From Rhizophagus irregularis (Eukaryota > Glomeromycota > Glomeromycetes > Glomerales > Glomeraceae), in NCBI RefSeq assembly GCF_026210795.1, contig NC_089433.1, positions 3,807,001 through 3,871,000 of the forward strand: a stretch of DNA of 64,000 nucleotides. The letters run 5' to 3'. Under the pieces are notes generated by a model, which ran no database searches, was not told where the DNA came from, and was given only the letters and a program-made list of their open reading frames with translations. Of the stretch, positions 1 through 11,624 are shown in pieces (positions within the stretch are counted from its first letter, which is position 1; the number at the start of each line of letters is the position of its first letter). A program made the position numbers and the translations under genes.

Positions 1-860
1 TCTTCATATTGTTGTTGATCCAAGAGTTTTTGATATGGTCGAACTTTTTGTGAGAACTCTTTAGATGATAAACTGAAAAATCTAATTAAAGGCAAACAGT
101 TTTGTAAAGTATTTTTCATTGTTTCGAAATCATTATCTGACCAAGTTTTAGGATCTGGAGCGATAGTCGGATTTCGTGCAAGTCCCCATTTTACTACTTG
201 TTCCCATACTTCAATTTCTTTCATTTGTAAATCATCTCTTTTAATAAGTGAAACTAAAGAATCTTCAGAAAGTAAAATAAAATCAAATGAATTAAATATT
301 TTTTCAGGATATTGAGCCATTATATTTGAACAATATTCTTGAAGCTCTAATAAATTATTAGATTTTGAACTAATTTGATGAGTTAATCCGAAATTTTGTT
401 CTATCCACTCTGGCTTATCTTCAATTAAAGATTTTTGTAAATAATCAATTAGTTCTTGAAGATGAAGGTTATCTGCAGCGTCCAAAATTTTAAAAAAGTC
501 CAAAGTTTTTTCATTCAACGAAAGAATACCACCATAAATATACCTTTACATTGTAAAAAAAAAAAATTTAATAAATATGGTAATAATATATTATCATTTA
601 TTTAATTATTTTAAAACTTACTCTAAAATAGTTTGAAATATTTCTGGTAAAACATTTGGTAATTTAATGCGAGTTAATACGTTATTGTTCTCTTTATTGG
701 AAGATAAAATTTGTCGTAAATATGGAGAACGGTAGCACAAAATATTCTTATGAGCACGAAATAATTTTACGTTGGGGTCTTCACCAACTTCAATTGTAAT
801 ATCGTGATATTCATCATCTTTCAATAATTCAATGTAATTTGTAAAAAATTGAACAGGCAT
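1..860 (-). CDS. BTB-BACK-(TLDc) protein, 5' part, cut by window edge
   Basis: Two exons are visible on the minus strand. Exon 1 is 622-860 (ATG at 858-860) and ends in GA before a GTAAGT donor. The intron is 544-621 (78 nt). Exon 2 runs from 543 to beyond base 1. Exon 1 encodes the first part of a BTB/POZ domain (DDEYHDITIEVGED, FRAHKNILCYRSPYLR). Exon 2 opens with YIYGG and continues in frame through the BACK region (LISLIK-type helix, WSDNDF, LIRFFSLSSKEF) to the window edge without a stop. The TLDc domain expected from every paralogue here lies outside the window. The start is about five residues shorter than in paralogues, which have KLSQ before NYIELL. BTB-BACK proteins generally act as dimeric Cullin-3 adaptors; that role is inferred from the family. 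Confidence 0.85.
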
Positions 861-874
861 TTTTCCAATTTATA

Positions 875-906
875 TAAAATACGGATTTTTGATTTAAAAT
901 ACGGAA
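875..906 (-). promoter_or_regulatory. Group A upstream motif, two copies
   Basis: Read on the minus strand, TCCGTATTTTA occurs at 875-885 and again at 895-906, just upstream of the ATG at 860. The same motif sits 15-45 bases before the ATG of the genes starting at 6205 (minus), 7319, 21247 and 27363 (plus). Its conserved position in otherwise diverged upstream DNA suggests a core promoter or transcription-start element. No function is proven. Confidence 0.5.
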
Positions 907-1015
907 GAAAAAAGAGAATATTTATGATAATTCGTAAAAATATGATAGTAAATGATCTGCTATTGCGATTTACGCCTAATCAGTTTTTTTTTTTTTTTTG
1001 ATTAACGTATTTTAC

Positions 1016-1023
1016 GCCTAATC

Positions 1024-1069
<46 letters not shown>

Positions 1070-1333
1070 GTAAACGTATTTATTAATTTATTAGTAAAAG
1101 TAACGCATCACAATACATAATAATCATAACATTAATACTTGAAATTCAGAATCATACGATCCTGAACCCCTCCATACCAAAGCCATGGGTTATCTAACCA
1201 AGGCGCGGATAAACATAACCAAAGATAAAATAAATGAAAACTATTGCTTCTACATTAACAATACTAAACTACTTCTTTAATCTACTCCTACCCTTTCTAA
1301 CCACTCTACTAAAACCTTCCGGCGCCTAATCAG
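1016..1333 (-). mobile_element. SINE-like retroposon with long poly(A) tail
   Basis: A run of 43 T at 1026-1068 (a poly(A) tail on the minus strand) is followed by about 250 bases of composition unlike the surroundings. The whole is flanked by direct repeats GCCTAATCAG at 1016-1025 and 1324-1333, as expected for a target-site duplication. At the minus-strand 5' end the body has TAGTAGAGTGGTTAGA, resembling a Pol III A box, and further in GGTTCAGGATC, resembling a B box. A tRNA-derived SINE is the simplest reading. An extra copy of the flank with 16 T lies at 973-999. The related region upstream of the gene at 6205 lacks this insert. Confidence 0.55.
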
Positions 1334-1519
1334 TTTTTGATTAACATAGAATTTAGCCATCATGATTCATGACATAATTGACATATGTTTATCCATTATA
1401 GTGTCCGTGCTTGATGTGTATATATCACGTGCTTGATGATTTTATCCGACTTGACTATATTCGATAAAAAATTAGTTTCTTTGTCAGCACAGGGTTGATA
1501 TTTTGTCAATCACGTTTTT

Positions 1520-2510
1520 TAAATTTAGCGTAGTTTTAAAGTTTTTTTTTAAATTTTACACGAAGAATTTTTTTTTTATTGGCTTTTATTTTTAATATAT
1601 GCAAAGGCTTTTTTTTTATAGAATTTCTTTGGGAACTTTTTTTAATAAAAAGATTTTTTTTTGATAAAAAATTTCGTTGGAGAATTTTTTTTATTTTGAT
1701 AAATAATTTCGTTAAAGAATTTTATTTGATAGAAATTTCATTGGGGAATTTTTTTTAATAAGATTTTTTTTTGACACCTAATTTGTTGGAACAATTTTTA
1801 ACAGAAGAGATTTTTTTTTTTATAGAGAATTCATAGAAAATTCTCTGAAGAATTTTTTTAATTGGGAAGATTTTTTTTTGATAGATAATTTCGTTGGAAA
1901 ATTTTTTTAACAAGTGAGATTTTTTTTTGATAGAGAATTTCGTTAAGAATTTTTTTTTAATAGAAGGGAGTTTTCCTTGATAAAGAATTTCTTTTGGGAA
2001 TTTTTTTTAATAGGTGAAAGTATTTTTTGACGTAGAATTTTATTAGAGAATTTTTTTTTAATAGGGGAATTGTTTTTGATAGAGAATTTCATTATGATAA
2101 AGAATTTTTCTTTAATAGGAAGATAAATAATTTCGCTGAGAATTTTTATTTTTTTTTGATAGGAATTTCATTATACAGTAGAATTTTTTTTTTTAATGGT
2201 AAGATTTTTTTTTTGATAGACCATTTCGTTAGTAAATTATTTTAACAGGGGAGATTTTTTTTTATAGAGAATTTCGGTAAAGAATTTTTTTTAATAGGAG
2301 GGAAGTTTTTTTTTTGAGATAGAAATTCTTTTGAAAATTTTTTTTAATAGGGAAAATGTGTTTTATGACGGAAGATTTTCGTTAGAAATTTTTCTTTAAT
2401 AGGGGATATTTTTTTTGATTGAGAATTTCACTAGAAAAATGTTTGTTTATTTTTTTGATGGAAAATTTTGTTTAGAAGTCTTAATAGAAAATTTTATTGA
2501 AAATAGTTTT
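1520..2510. repeat. Degenerate T-rich minisatellite, copy 1
   Basis: About 1 kb of loosely repeated units on the pattern GAGAATTTCGTTAGAGAA followed by T runs and AATAGG, roughly 30-60 bases per unit. Unit length and T-run length vary. No credible ORF lies inside. It is 3' of the coiled-coil gene, and a matching array is found at 9760-10650. Confidence 0.8.
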
Positions 2511-2749
2511 TATGCTTAATTTACTATGCTATTTAGGATCCTTGAAGTTACGATATTAAGTTCTGATAAAGTATAGCAGTAAAAAATAATTATATAGAGA
2601 TAATCATGTTGCGGATTACTTTATTGTATATACAGTATTGTAATATTACATAACACTATCCAATTTTCTTAAAAAAATAAGTTTCGCAAATAAAAGAAAG
2701 TATTTTAATTTATAAAAATTAAAATATTACAACTACATTTTTATAAAAT

Positions 2750-3400
2750 TTAAGAATCAGGCCACCATTTTTTAATTGCCTTAAGGGCTTTTTTTAATGG
2801 AGGCTTATATATCATGATGTCATTAGAAACCGGTTCTCGTACTAGTTTCATCTCGGCTTCTTTCAGACTTTGATTATTCTTATGAAACATACTGTTACTT
2901 TTTTCCCTCGCCTTTTGTAATAACTTTATATCTTTGATATCCATTCCATATCTTTATCTTCTAATAATTTATTTCTTTAAATTTCCAACACATACTTTTT
3001 CCTCCTTTGTCAATACCATATTACTACTGAGATATTGGAGACCGTTTTCCGCAAGACGCCATTTTTCTCCATCTCCTAGCTTCGTTATTACCTCGTTCAT
3101 AAATATTCTTATCCAGCTTTTATAGGCACTAAAAAATTTCGTTTTATTTGCTTCATCTTTTAAGTTGTTAATTTCCTGTTCTAGTTCATTTATTTTCCTC
3201 CCTAACTCATCTTTACAGTTAGAGAGTCTGTCCACCATTTCATAAGTATTTTTCAGCATATTCTTTAGTTTTCCTAAGTTACTTAAACATTCATTCATAT
3301 TTCCGTCAATAATATGTCCTTCAATATCTCCCATAAGGTCCGAAGTTTCGTTTTTTAAGACTTCAATCCTCTTCTTCAATACATTTTGTATTTAGTTTGT
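2750..3400 (-). pseudogene. Broken copy of the coiled-coil protein gene
   Basis: The translation aligns along its length with the intact 219-aa protein at 10965-11624 but is disabled. The equivalent of the start Met is lost, and a CAA codon near the N-terminus has become TAA (around 3392). Near 2970 a small insertion changes the frame and creates a stop after VCVGNLKK. A base is lost near 2950, before the C-terminal MDIKDIK segment. The C-terminus (2750-2944) ends KKWWPDS, close to KKWRPDS of the intact copy. An inactive duplicate is the likely reading. Confidence 0.8.
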
Positions 3401-3610
3401 TCTGATGAAATTTTAAATTTAGAGTTTACAGTGACAGGAAATTATCTTTAGTTTGTTTATACAATAAAAGAAGGAAGATTATATATATACTTTTTGAATA
3501 CATCGTGACATAGACTCTTTTAAACTTTTGGTGACTTGTAGTGACGTAATACAGCAAATAATATAGATACTTATAGTAAAAAAAGCAATTTATCAATACA
3601 CAAAAAACAA

Positions 3611-4715
3611 TGTTTAATATGGTTTTATGTGGTGATCAACATCATCGCCAAAACACATACAAAAACTTTTTTTAATTTTTCATACAAACGATATCATTTT
3701 ATTTTGGTTTATTTATACCTTGCCGGTGTTTATGAATTTAATCCTAATTGTGTATACATGTGTAATGTACCCAGTCCTTTTATCATGTCCTGCAACAGAC
3801 ATGCTTGTGTCACTCACCAGAAACACTTAGAAAAATATAATTTCGTTCGGAAACCACAGGTGGACGATAATGCTCCAACATCTTCAAAATCCTTACATGC
3901 GACCATCTTGTACAATTCATGGCACAAAAAAAAAAGAAAAACATATATTTTCCCAATGATTGGGTATTTCTTATTCTGTTAAGTACCAAGCAAATGGACA
4001 CTGAAACGTGTTTTCTAAAGGAAACCGTTATATGCATGTATCGAAAATGTTTTGAGAATTTTCAACCTTTACCAGCAAGTCTAAAGACATAAGAACATTT
4101 TTATGATTATGAATCTGGTTATAAAAGGTTTAAATATTGTGTAACTAAATTAATGAAGTTTAATATTTACTTATTTTAATTGTAGTGAAACCTCAGTGAT
4201 TAATAAATACTATTGCATTAAATATAACGTTAGAGATAATGAGTCGCGCAGACACGCAGTAGTACAAACGCAAACGCATGATCGGAATCTCCTAAAACTG
4301 TCCAATGTAATTTTGAATTTGTCATCTGTTTCTAATCATTTTTTCACCGTTGAAATATGGTAAGTTTAAATTTATTAATTGTGTATTTGAGTTATATAAC
4401 AGAATATCTTAAAAATAAGATTTTGAGAGAAAATCCACCATATGTTAATTACCTAATCACGTGATCCTACGTTGAAAAAGTTAAATATTTATACTCGCAA
4501 AAATTTCAATACAACATTTTAACATTTTAATTACTCTTTGCATGAATAATTATTAAATTTGTAATTGATTATACCTTTATAAATATAATAGTATGAAATA
4601 TAAACTGACGTTTAATCAAAGATAAAAATAATTCATTTTACAAAAAAATATAGCTCACGTAATAATATAATATACTAAAACTTTCACAATTTACAATATA
4701 ATCATAATTTAGAAA
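3611..4715. other. Intergenic, nothing recognised
   Basis: About 1.1 kb with only short overlapping ORFs on both strands that lack family features. No RNA gene, clear repeat or inverted repeat was seen. It lies downstream of the BTB-TLDc gene ending at 4716. Confidence 0.5.
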
Positions 4716-6205
4716 TTATTTCTTAATTATCTGAAATACTTCATAATCTTCCATAGAAAATTTCTTTTCATAATCATCTTGTTGATAAGAAATTGTCTCA
4801 TAATCTATAAATTCATTAGAAGAAGACATAACAATATCACCACCAAATTGTGGACCATGTTCATATTTATAAAATATTGCATAATTTTTATCTTTTACTT
4901 TACTAATAATTACATCTTTAATATGCTTATTTTTAAAAGAAAAAATAAAGCTATCTTCAGTTTTACCATAACTATTGGTAGATTCCCATTTTAAAGGATT
5001 ATATCCACCAAGTATTTCTTCGGTTCCTTCTATTTTAATGAAAGTAACAGTGTTATGTTTACCATCACATAATTCATGAAATTTTTTAGGAGTAAATCCA
5101 TCTCGACTTCCTCTTAATAATAATTTGAATTCGTATGGTAAATATAATTCTCTTAAATGATCATATTTACTATTATTAATAATAACTGTTTTATCAATCC
5201 ATTTTGAAACCATTGAAACTATATCTAAATTGACAATTTTTGAATCAATAATTTTTTCATTTTTAATATTTCTAGGAGGTGAAATGTTATTGGCTGGTTC
5301 ACTATCAGGATCCATATGAGAATTTACTATATCTTCATAGAGCTGATCATTTAAAAGTTTTTTATAGGGACGAACTTTTTTCAAGAATTCTTTAGATGAT
5401 AAACTAAAAAATCTAATTGAAGGTAAAATATGTTGTAGAGTATTTTTCATTTTTTTGAAATCATCATCTGACCAAATACTAGGATCTGGAATGAGAGTTG
5501 GATTTTGTGCAAGTCCCCATTTTAAGACATGTTCCCATACCTCAATTTCTTTCATTTGTAAATCATCCATTTTAATAAGTGAAATTAAAGATTTTTCAGA
5601 AAGTAAAGTGAAATCAAAAGACTTGAATATTTTTTCAGGTGATTGAGCCATAAAATTTATACAAAATTCTTGTAGTTCTAATAAATTATTAGATTGTAAA
5701 ATAATTTTTTGAGTTAATCCGAAATTTTGTTCTATCAATTCGGTTTTATTATTAATTAAATATTTTTGTAAATAATCAACCAGTTCTTGAAGATGAAGGC
5801 TATCTGCAGCGACCAAAACATTAAGAAAGTCTTTTGAAGTATTATGCATATTTAACGAAAGTATACCACCATAAATATAACTGTATTAAAAATATAATAT
5901 TAGAAATTGTATATGATTTATTTTAGGGTATATTGGCATTTTATAACTTACTCTAAAATTATTTGAAATATTTCTGGTGAAATTTTTGGTAATTTTATGT
6001 GAGCTAATATATTATCATTGTTCTTTTTGTTGGAAGCTAAAATTCGTCGTAAATATGGAGAACGGTAGCACAAAATATTCTTATGAGCACGAAATATTTT
6101 TACGTTAGGATCTTCACCAACTTCAATTATAATATCATAATATTCATCATCTTTCAATAATTCAATGTAGTTTTGGCTCAATTTCGTAAAAAATTGAACA
6201 GCCAT
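4716..6205 (-). CDS. BTB-BACK-TLDc protein, 472 aa
   Basis: Exon 1 is 5952-6205, the intron 5881-5951 (71 nt, donor GTAAGT, acceptor ACAG) and exon 2 4716-5880. The spliced frame is 1419 nt. BTB covers roughly residues 15-115 (DDEYYDIIIEVGED, FRAHKNILCYRSPYLRR, then YIYGG after the splice). BACK covers about 130-255 (SEKSLISLIKMDDLQMKE, SIRFFSLSSKEF). TLDc covers about 296-472 (GSRDGFTPKKFHELCD, ILGGYNPLKW, DSFIFSF, GPQFGGDI, terminal YEVFQIIKK). BTB-BACK suggests a Cullin-3 adaptor; TLDc domains are linked to oxidative-stress and V-ATPase functions elsewhere. The central part (HLRELYLPYEF) resembles the group at 36-52 kb, while the N-terminal half and promoter are group A. It is intact and divergent from the gene at 7319. 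Confidence 0.9.
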
Positions 6206-6222
6206 TTTATTCCCAATTTATA

Positions 6223-6234
6223 TAAAATACGGAA
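6223..6234 (-). promoter_or_regulatory. Group A upstream motif
   Basis: TTCCGTATTTTA on the minus strand, about 20 bases before the ATG at 6205, matches the shared motif of the group A genes. Confidence 0.45.
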
Positions 6235-7263
6235 AAAAGAGAATGTTTATGATAATTTCGTAAAAATGGGAAAATTAAATAGTAAATGATCTGCTATTGC
6301 CCAATCCTATTTTTTATATAGAATTTAGTCATCATGACATAATTGACATATGCTTATTCCAGAATATGCATATGTAAGCATAAGCATACAGCTGAAAATA
6401 TTATTAAAGAAATTAAAATTTAATCAACTTAGGTTAATTTAATTTGTTATATTTTGACTATATTTAATTATACATATCATAGTTAGATTTAAATATTTAT
6501 AAAATCTAAATCATTATAAATATAAGTATAAATCCCCGAAAATAAATCAATTTTTCTTAATTACTTATCTACTATAATTAGAAATGTACTTTATAGTGAC
6601 ATTTTTCCACTGAAAGAGCGAAATTCTTAGATATGCTGCTCCTGTGAAAATAAATACACATCTTTGTTGGAATAATCTTACACGAAGATAAGTAAACGTA
6701 TATACTGTAATTCTCTATTAATAATATATTTTTGTCACTATGCAGCCAATTATGATCATGTCATTTTTAATATACTGATATTTTTTAGATAAATTATTAT
6801 TGCCATAAATATCTTTAATATTTTTGACGCATTACGCCATTTAGTTTAATTTATAGTAAATACCCATTGTTTACCCTGTAAAAATGCGGATCCGTGTTTT
6901 ATATTTCCTTGTTTTTTTCCGTGAATGTATCATTTTCATGGAATTTATAGTCTTAAATCATAAAAAATTTCATCTCTCTAACACGAATATCTATCATTTC
7001 ACAGAGTTTTTACGAAAGCCACGGAGAAATAATGAAAATACTCGGATAAAAATTTTTTATAGGGTACTATGCTAATAAATAATATTGCAGTTATTTATTA
7101 TTTTTTATATGGAATACGATCTTGGACGTCTTTGCAATAATAACACAGTTATTGGTATGGTGGTTAAAATATCATCCGAACTGCGGTGATGTACCCAACA
7201 ACTATATTAATTTGGTAAGTACGGTAAAAAAAATCTGCAGGCTGGCGTATATTATGTGCATAA
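6235..7263. other. Shared intergenic region of a divergent gene pair
   Basis: About 1 kb between the genes at 4716-6205 and 7319-8808. It probably holds upstream regulatory DNA of both. Only short ORFs without family features are present, and no repeat or RNA gene was recognised. Confidence 0.4.
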
Positions 7264-7305
7264 TTTTGACCATATTTGAATATTCTCATTCTTTCCCGTA
7301 TTTTA
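7264..7305 (+). promoter_or_regulatory. Group A bipartite upstream motif
   Basis: TTTTGACCATATTTGAA at 7264-7280 is followed by CTTTCCCGTATTTTAAA around 7291-7306, a few bases before the ATG at 7319. The same pair occurs before the genes at 21247 and 27363. Confidence 0.5.
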
Positions 7306-7318
7306 AAATAAAAAAAAA

Positions 7319-8808
7319 ATGTCGGTTCAATTTCTTTCGAAATTAAGTCAGAATTACATTGAATTATTGAATGATGATGAATATTATGATGTAACAATTG
7401 AAGTTGGTGATGATCCTAACGTAAGAATATTTCGAGCTCATAAGAATATTTTGTGTTATCGTTCTTCATATTTACGTCGAATATTAGCTTCCAACAACAG
7501 GAACAATAATAATAATTTAGTTCATATCAGATTACCAAATATATCACCGGAAAATTTTCAAATTATTTTAGAGTAAGTTATGAAGTTAATTTAATATACA
7601 GTAGCTTAGAATAATATATTATTTCCATATTTATTAAATTTTTGTAATATAGGTATATTTATGGCGGTATTCTTTCATTAAATGTGGATGACACTGACTT
7701 TCTTAAAATTTTGGCCGCCGCAGATAAGCTTAATCTTCAAGAACTAGTTGATTATTTACAAAAATATTTGATTGAAAATGAATCTGAATGGATAGTACAA
7801 AATTTTGGATTTACTAAACAAATTATCTCAAATTCCAATAATTTAGAATTTTGTACGAATTTAATGGCTCAATTTCCCGAAAAAATACTTTTATCATTTA
7901 ACTTTACCTCACTTTCTGAAAGATCTTTAATCTCACTTATTAAAAAGGATGATTTACAAATGAAAGAGGCTGAAATATGGGAACATGTATTAAAATGGGG
8001 TCTTGCACAAAATCCAACTCTCATTCTAGATCCTGAAACTTGGTCAGATGATGATTTCGAGACAATGAAAAATACTTTACAAAACTGTTTGCCTTTAATT
8101 AGATTTTTTAGTTTATCATCTAGAGAGTTCTCACAAAAAGTTCGGCCGTACCAAAAAGTCTTGAAACGAGAACTTTATGAAAATTTAGTAGACTCTTTTA
8201 TGGATCCTGATAGTAAACCAAATGAAAATGTTTTACTTCCTAGAAATATTAAAATTGAGAAAATTATTGATTCAAAAATTGTTACTAGTTTTGGTATTGT
8301 TAAAACTATTTCCAGACAAATTGATAAGATGGATGTCAGAAATAATTTTGCACATTTGAAAGAATCATATAAATTTAAATTATTACTAAGAGGAAGTCGG
8401 GATGGATTTACAGCTAAAAAATTTCATGAATTATGTGATAATAAACCTAATACTGTTACTTTTATTAAAATAGAAGGAACAGAGGAGTTTGTTGGTGGAT
8501 ACAATCCTATAATATGGAAATCTTCTGGTACTTGGGGTGAAACTAAAGACAGTTTTATTTTTTCTTTTAAAAATAACGATGTTAATAATTCAATCATTAG
8601 TAATGTACAAGATAAAAATCATGCAGTAGTTTATAGTCCTAGATTTGGACCACAATTTGGCCGTGATATTTTTATATATTCCTCCAATGAATCTACTGAT
8701 TATAATACATTTCACTATATGAAAAATCATTATGAAAAAAAGATAAGAGATACTGAAACTAGATTTTCTATAGAAGATTATGAAGTATTTCAAATCATAA
8801 GGGGATAG
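7319..8808 (+). CDS. BTB-BACK-TLDc protein, 469 aa
   Basis: Exon 1 is 7319-7572, the intron 7573-7652 (80 nt, GTAAGT to ATAG) and exon 2 7653-8808, giving 1410 nt of open frame. The first exon encodes the BTB start (MSVQFLSKLSQNYIELL, DDEYYDVTIEVGDD). Exon 2 supplies YIYGG, the BACK region (SERSLISLIKKDDLQMKE, LIRFFSLSSREF) and TLDc (LLRGSRDGFTAKKFHELCD, VGGYNPIIW, DSFIFSF, GPQFGRDI, YEVFQIIRG). It belongs to the group with IDKMD and HLKESYKFKLLLRG instead of HLRELYLPYKF. Relative to the paralogue at 21247 it lacks a few residues in BACK (NNLEFCTN). It looks intact. Confidence 0.92.
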
Positions 8809-9040
8809 TTTAAAATTTTAAGCAAATAATTTTTTATTTTATCTTTTCTTATATATCTAACTGGAATAAATAAAATCTTATACTTAGTTTAAATGAAAAC
8901 AAACGTGATTAAAATCGTTTAAGAATGATACATCTTAGGGATTATTAGCGATCACTATCGGAAAGTAGTAACAGAACAAATTAATTATAATCGATATAAA
9001 GCCATTAGTAACTAAATGTTTATAAATAAAAATAACAGGG
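8809..9040. other. 3' flank, nothing recognised
   Basis: AT-rich DNA after the BTB-TLDc stop codon; no gene or repeat was recognised. Confidence 0.4.
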
Positions 9041-9240
9041 TTTTATTAAGAAATTAGAAATGGCTAGAGGATTTTATTTTCAAACAAAAGAATACTGCTA
9101 ACTTGGCGCTCTGTAATATTTGTGCTATCTATCATATTATTATTGTTAACTATAAAAGCCACACAAAAAATCTACCTATGTCCGCCCTTTATAATATAAC
9201 TTTCGATTCTTTCAATAAATTTCTGAATTTTTCTGAATGG
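9041..9240. repeat. Dispersed repeat, copy 1 (pairs with 12045-12202)
   Basis: About 200 bases share long matches with 12045-12202, including AACAAAAGAATACTG, ATTATTATTGTTAACTA and TCTACCTATGTCCGCCC, in the same orientation. The two copies lie on either side of the duplicated block at 9.64-11.87 kb. The nature of the repeat is unknown. Confidence 0.7.
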
Positions 9241-9759
9241 TTAAATTGTCCATAGTACAATTATCAATCGGTCAATATGTTGACAGTCACCAATAGTTAA
9301 TCTTCTGATATTTAATTCCTCTATTACTAATAACTGAAATACTAACTAAAAGTAAATTTGATAAATAAATAAATAACTTATAACTTACGATCTATTAAAT
9401 ATACTATTTTAATGTTACGAAATTTTTATATAGAATTTTATTAACATTTAATTTTTGATTTTTATGTCATTATTACGTGATTTCGAATTATTTGTTCAGT
9501 TAAATTCGCTAGAATCTCTTATACGGAAATGGACATTGAACTTTAAACATTAACGGTCTATTGAATATTTTTGAATAATTTGGATGAACAAAAATTTTTA
9601 AGAGTAGTGAGGGTTGATCCGGATCTTTTTTGGATATCCAAATTTTGCCGGTTTAAAAACCGTGCTTGATGCTATTATCTTGATGTTCTTATCCATCTAT
9701 GCTTTATATTTTTGTCCGTCTGTGCTTGATGTTTTTGTCAATCACGTTTTTAAGTTCAG

Positions 9760-10650
9760 CGTAGTTTTAAAAATTTTTTTTTTTTAAATTTTACACGAAG
9801 AATTTTTTTTTGTTGACTTTTTTTTTTTATAAAACAATTTTTGTAGAGAATTTTTATTTTTAATACAGGCAAAGGCTTTTTTTTGATAGAAATTCTTTGG
9901 GAATTTTTTTAATGAAAAGGATTTTTTTTTGATAAAAATTTCGTTAGAGATTTTTTTTTATTGATAGGAACATTTTTGAGTTTTTTTGATAGAGAATTCA
10001 TAGAAAATTCTATGGAGAATTTTTAATAGGGAAGATTTTTTTTTAATAGATACTTGTTAAAAAATTTTCTAGATTTTTTTTAATAGAGAATTTCGTTAAG
10101 AATTTTTTTTTAATAGGAGTGAGTTTTCCTTGATAAAGAATTTCTTTTGGGAATTTTTTTAGTAGGTGAAAGTATTTTTGACGGAAAATTTTATTAGAGA
10201 ATTTTTTTTAATAGAGGGATTGTTTTTGATAGAGAATTTCATTAAAGAATTTTTCTTTAATAGGAAGATAAAGATAAATGATTTCACTGAGAATTTTTTA
10301 ATGGTAAGATTTTTTTTTTTTTTGATAAATCATTTCGTTAGTAAATTTTTTTAACAGGGAGATTTTTTTTTTAGAGAATTTCCGTAAAGAATTTTTTTTC
10401 AATAGGAGGGGAGTTTTTTTGATTGAGAATTTCAATAGAGAATTGTTGGTTGAAAAGTTTTTTTTGATGGAGAATTTTGTTTAGAAGTCTTAATAGAAAA
10501 TTTTATTGAAAATAGTTTTTTTAATAAGGGTATCGAGAATTTTGGCTTGAAATTTTTTTTTCTTAATAAAAAATTTCATTAGAGATCTTTTTTTTATAAA
10601 AAATTGATTGAAAATTTATTGGAAAATTTTTTATTAAATTTTACAATTTT
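9760..10650. repeat. Degenerate T-rich minisatellite, copy 2
   Basis: Imperfect units built from GAGAATTTCGTTA, long T runs and AATAGG/ACAGGGAGA, like the array at 1520-2510. A Phe-rich ORF across 10166-10354 is a by-product of the T runs. Confidence 0.8.
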
Positions 10651-10964
10651 AATAAATTTCTATATATATATATATATTTTATGAATATTATAAAAATAAA
10701 TAGTTTGCTAGCGGTATATAAAAATTTGCTTAATTTACTATGCTATTTAGGATTCCTTGAAGTTACAACTATTAAGTTCTGATAAAGTATAGCCGTAAAG
10801 GCGTGAAAACTATATAGAGATAATCATGTTGCGGATTACTTATACAGTATTGTAATATTACATAATACTATGATCAAATTTTCTTAAAAAAAGAAGTTTC
10901 GCAAATAAAAGAAAGTATTTTAATTTATAAAAATTAAAATATTACAACTATGTTTTTATAAAAT

Positions 10965-11624
10965 TTAAGAATCAGGCCGCCATTTTTTAATTGCCTTAAG
11001 GGCTTTTTTTAATGGAGGCTTATATATCATGATGTCATTAGGAATCGGTTCTCGTAGTTTCATCTCGGCTTCTTTCAGACTTTGATTATTCTTATGAAAC
11101 ATACTGTTACTTCTTTCCCTCGCCTCTTGTAATACCTTTATATCTTTGATATCCATTCCGATGTCTTTATCTTCTAATAATTTTTTTAAATTTTCAACAC
11201 ATACTTTTTCCTCCTTTGTCAATACCATATTATTACTGAGATATTGGAGACCGTTTTCCGCAAGACGCCATTTTTCTCCACCTCCTAGCTTCGTTATTAC
11301 CTCGTTCATAAATGTTCTTATCCAGATTCTATAGACACTAAAAAATTTCGTTTTATTTACTTCATCTTTTAAGTTGTTAATTTCCTGTTCTAGTTCATTT
11401 ACTTTCCTCTCCAACTCATCTATACAGTTGGAGAGTCTGTCCACCATTTCATAAGTGTTTTCCAGCGTATCCTTTAGTTTTCCTAAGTTACTTAAACATT
11501 CATTACTATTTCCGTCAATAATATGTCCTTCAATATCTTCCATAAGGTCAGAAGTTTCGTTTTTTAAGACTTCAATCCTCTTCTTCAATACATTTTGTAT
11601 TTGGTTAGTACTTGGAGCATTCAT
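10965..11624 (-). CDS. Coiled-coil protein of unknown function, 219 aa
   Basis: A single open frame runs from ATG at 11622-11624 to the stop at 10965. The protein is strongly charged and helical. From about residue 12 to 110 the pattern of I/L/V with K/E/D/N suggests a coiled coil (LKNETSDLMEDIEGHI, ELERKVNELEQEINNLKDEV). The C-terminus is basic (PPLKKALKAIKKWRPDS). No catalytic motif, signal peptide or membrane segment is visible. A second, broken copy lies at 2750-3400. I do not recognise the family. Retention of an open frame in one of two duplicates argues that it is a real gene, but expression is unknown. Confidence 0.7.
   Translation of the reverse strand: MNAPSTNQIQNVLKKRIEVLKNETSDLMEDIEGHIIDGNSNECLSNLGKLKDTLENTYEMVDRLSNCIDELERKVNELEQEINNLKDEVNKTKFFSVYRIWIRTFMNEVITKLGGGEKWRLAENGLQYLSNNMVLTKEEKVCVENLKKLLEDKDIGMDIKDIKVLQEARERSNSMFHKNNQSLKEAEMKLREPIPNDIMIYKPPLKKALKAIKKWRPDS

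Larger units (their letters stand above)
1380..3610. repeat. Segmental duplication, copy 1 (pairs with 9640-11870)
   Basis: This block contains, in order, a GTGCTTGATG-rich leader with GTCAATCACGTTTTT, a degenerate T-rich minisatellite, a stretch with TAGGATCCTTGAAGTTACGA, and a minus-strand coiled-coil gene. The same order with clear sequence similarity recurs at 9640-11870. Copy 1 carries the broken form of the gene. Confidence 0.8.

Noticed and set aside
1069-1321. A functional tRNA gene in the SINE-like body
   Set aside because: Only A/B-box-like motifs are visible; no cloverleaf with proper acceptor and anticodon arms could be drawn.
2969-3379. Reading 2969-3379 as an intact 136-aa gene
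   Set aside because: Its supposed start is TTG, and comparison with 10965-11624 shows lost ATG, stop and frameshifts.
5455-5646. Antisense ORFs inside BTB-TLDc exons (also near 21803, 22112, 26264, 28224, 40460, 43613, 51153)
   Set aside because: They recur at the same place opposite each paralogue and mirror the conserved sense codons.
10166-10354. Phe-rich ORF
   Set aside because: It lies in the T-rich minisatellite; the codons are by-products of T runs.
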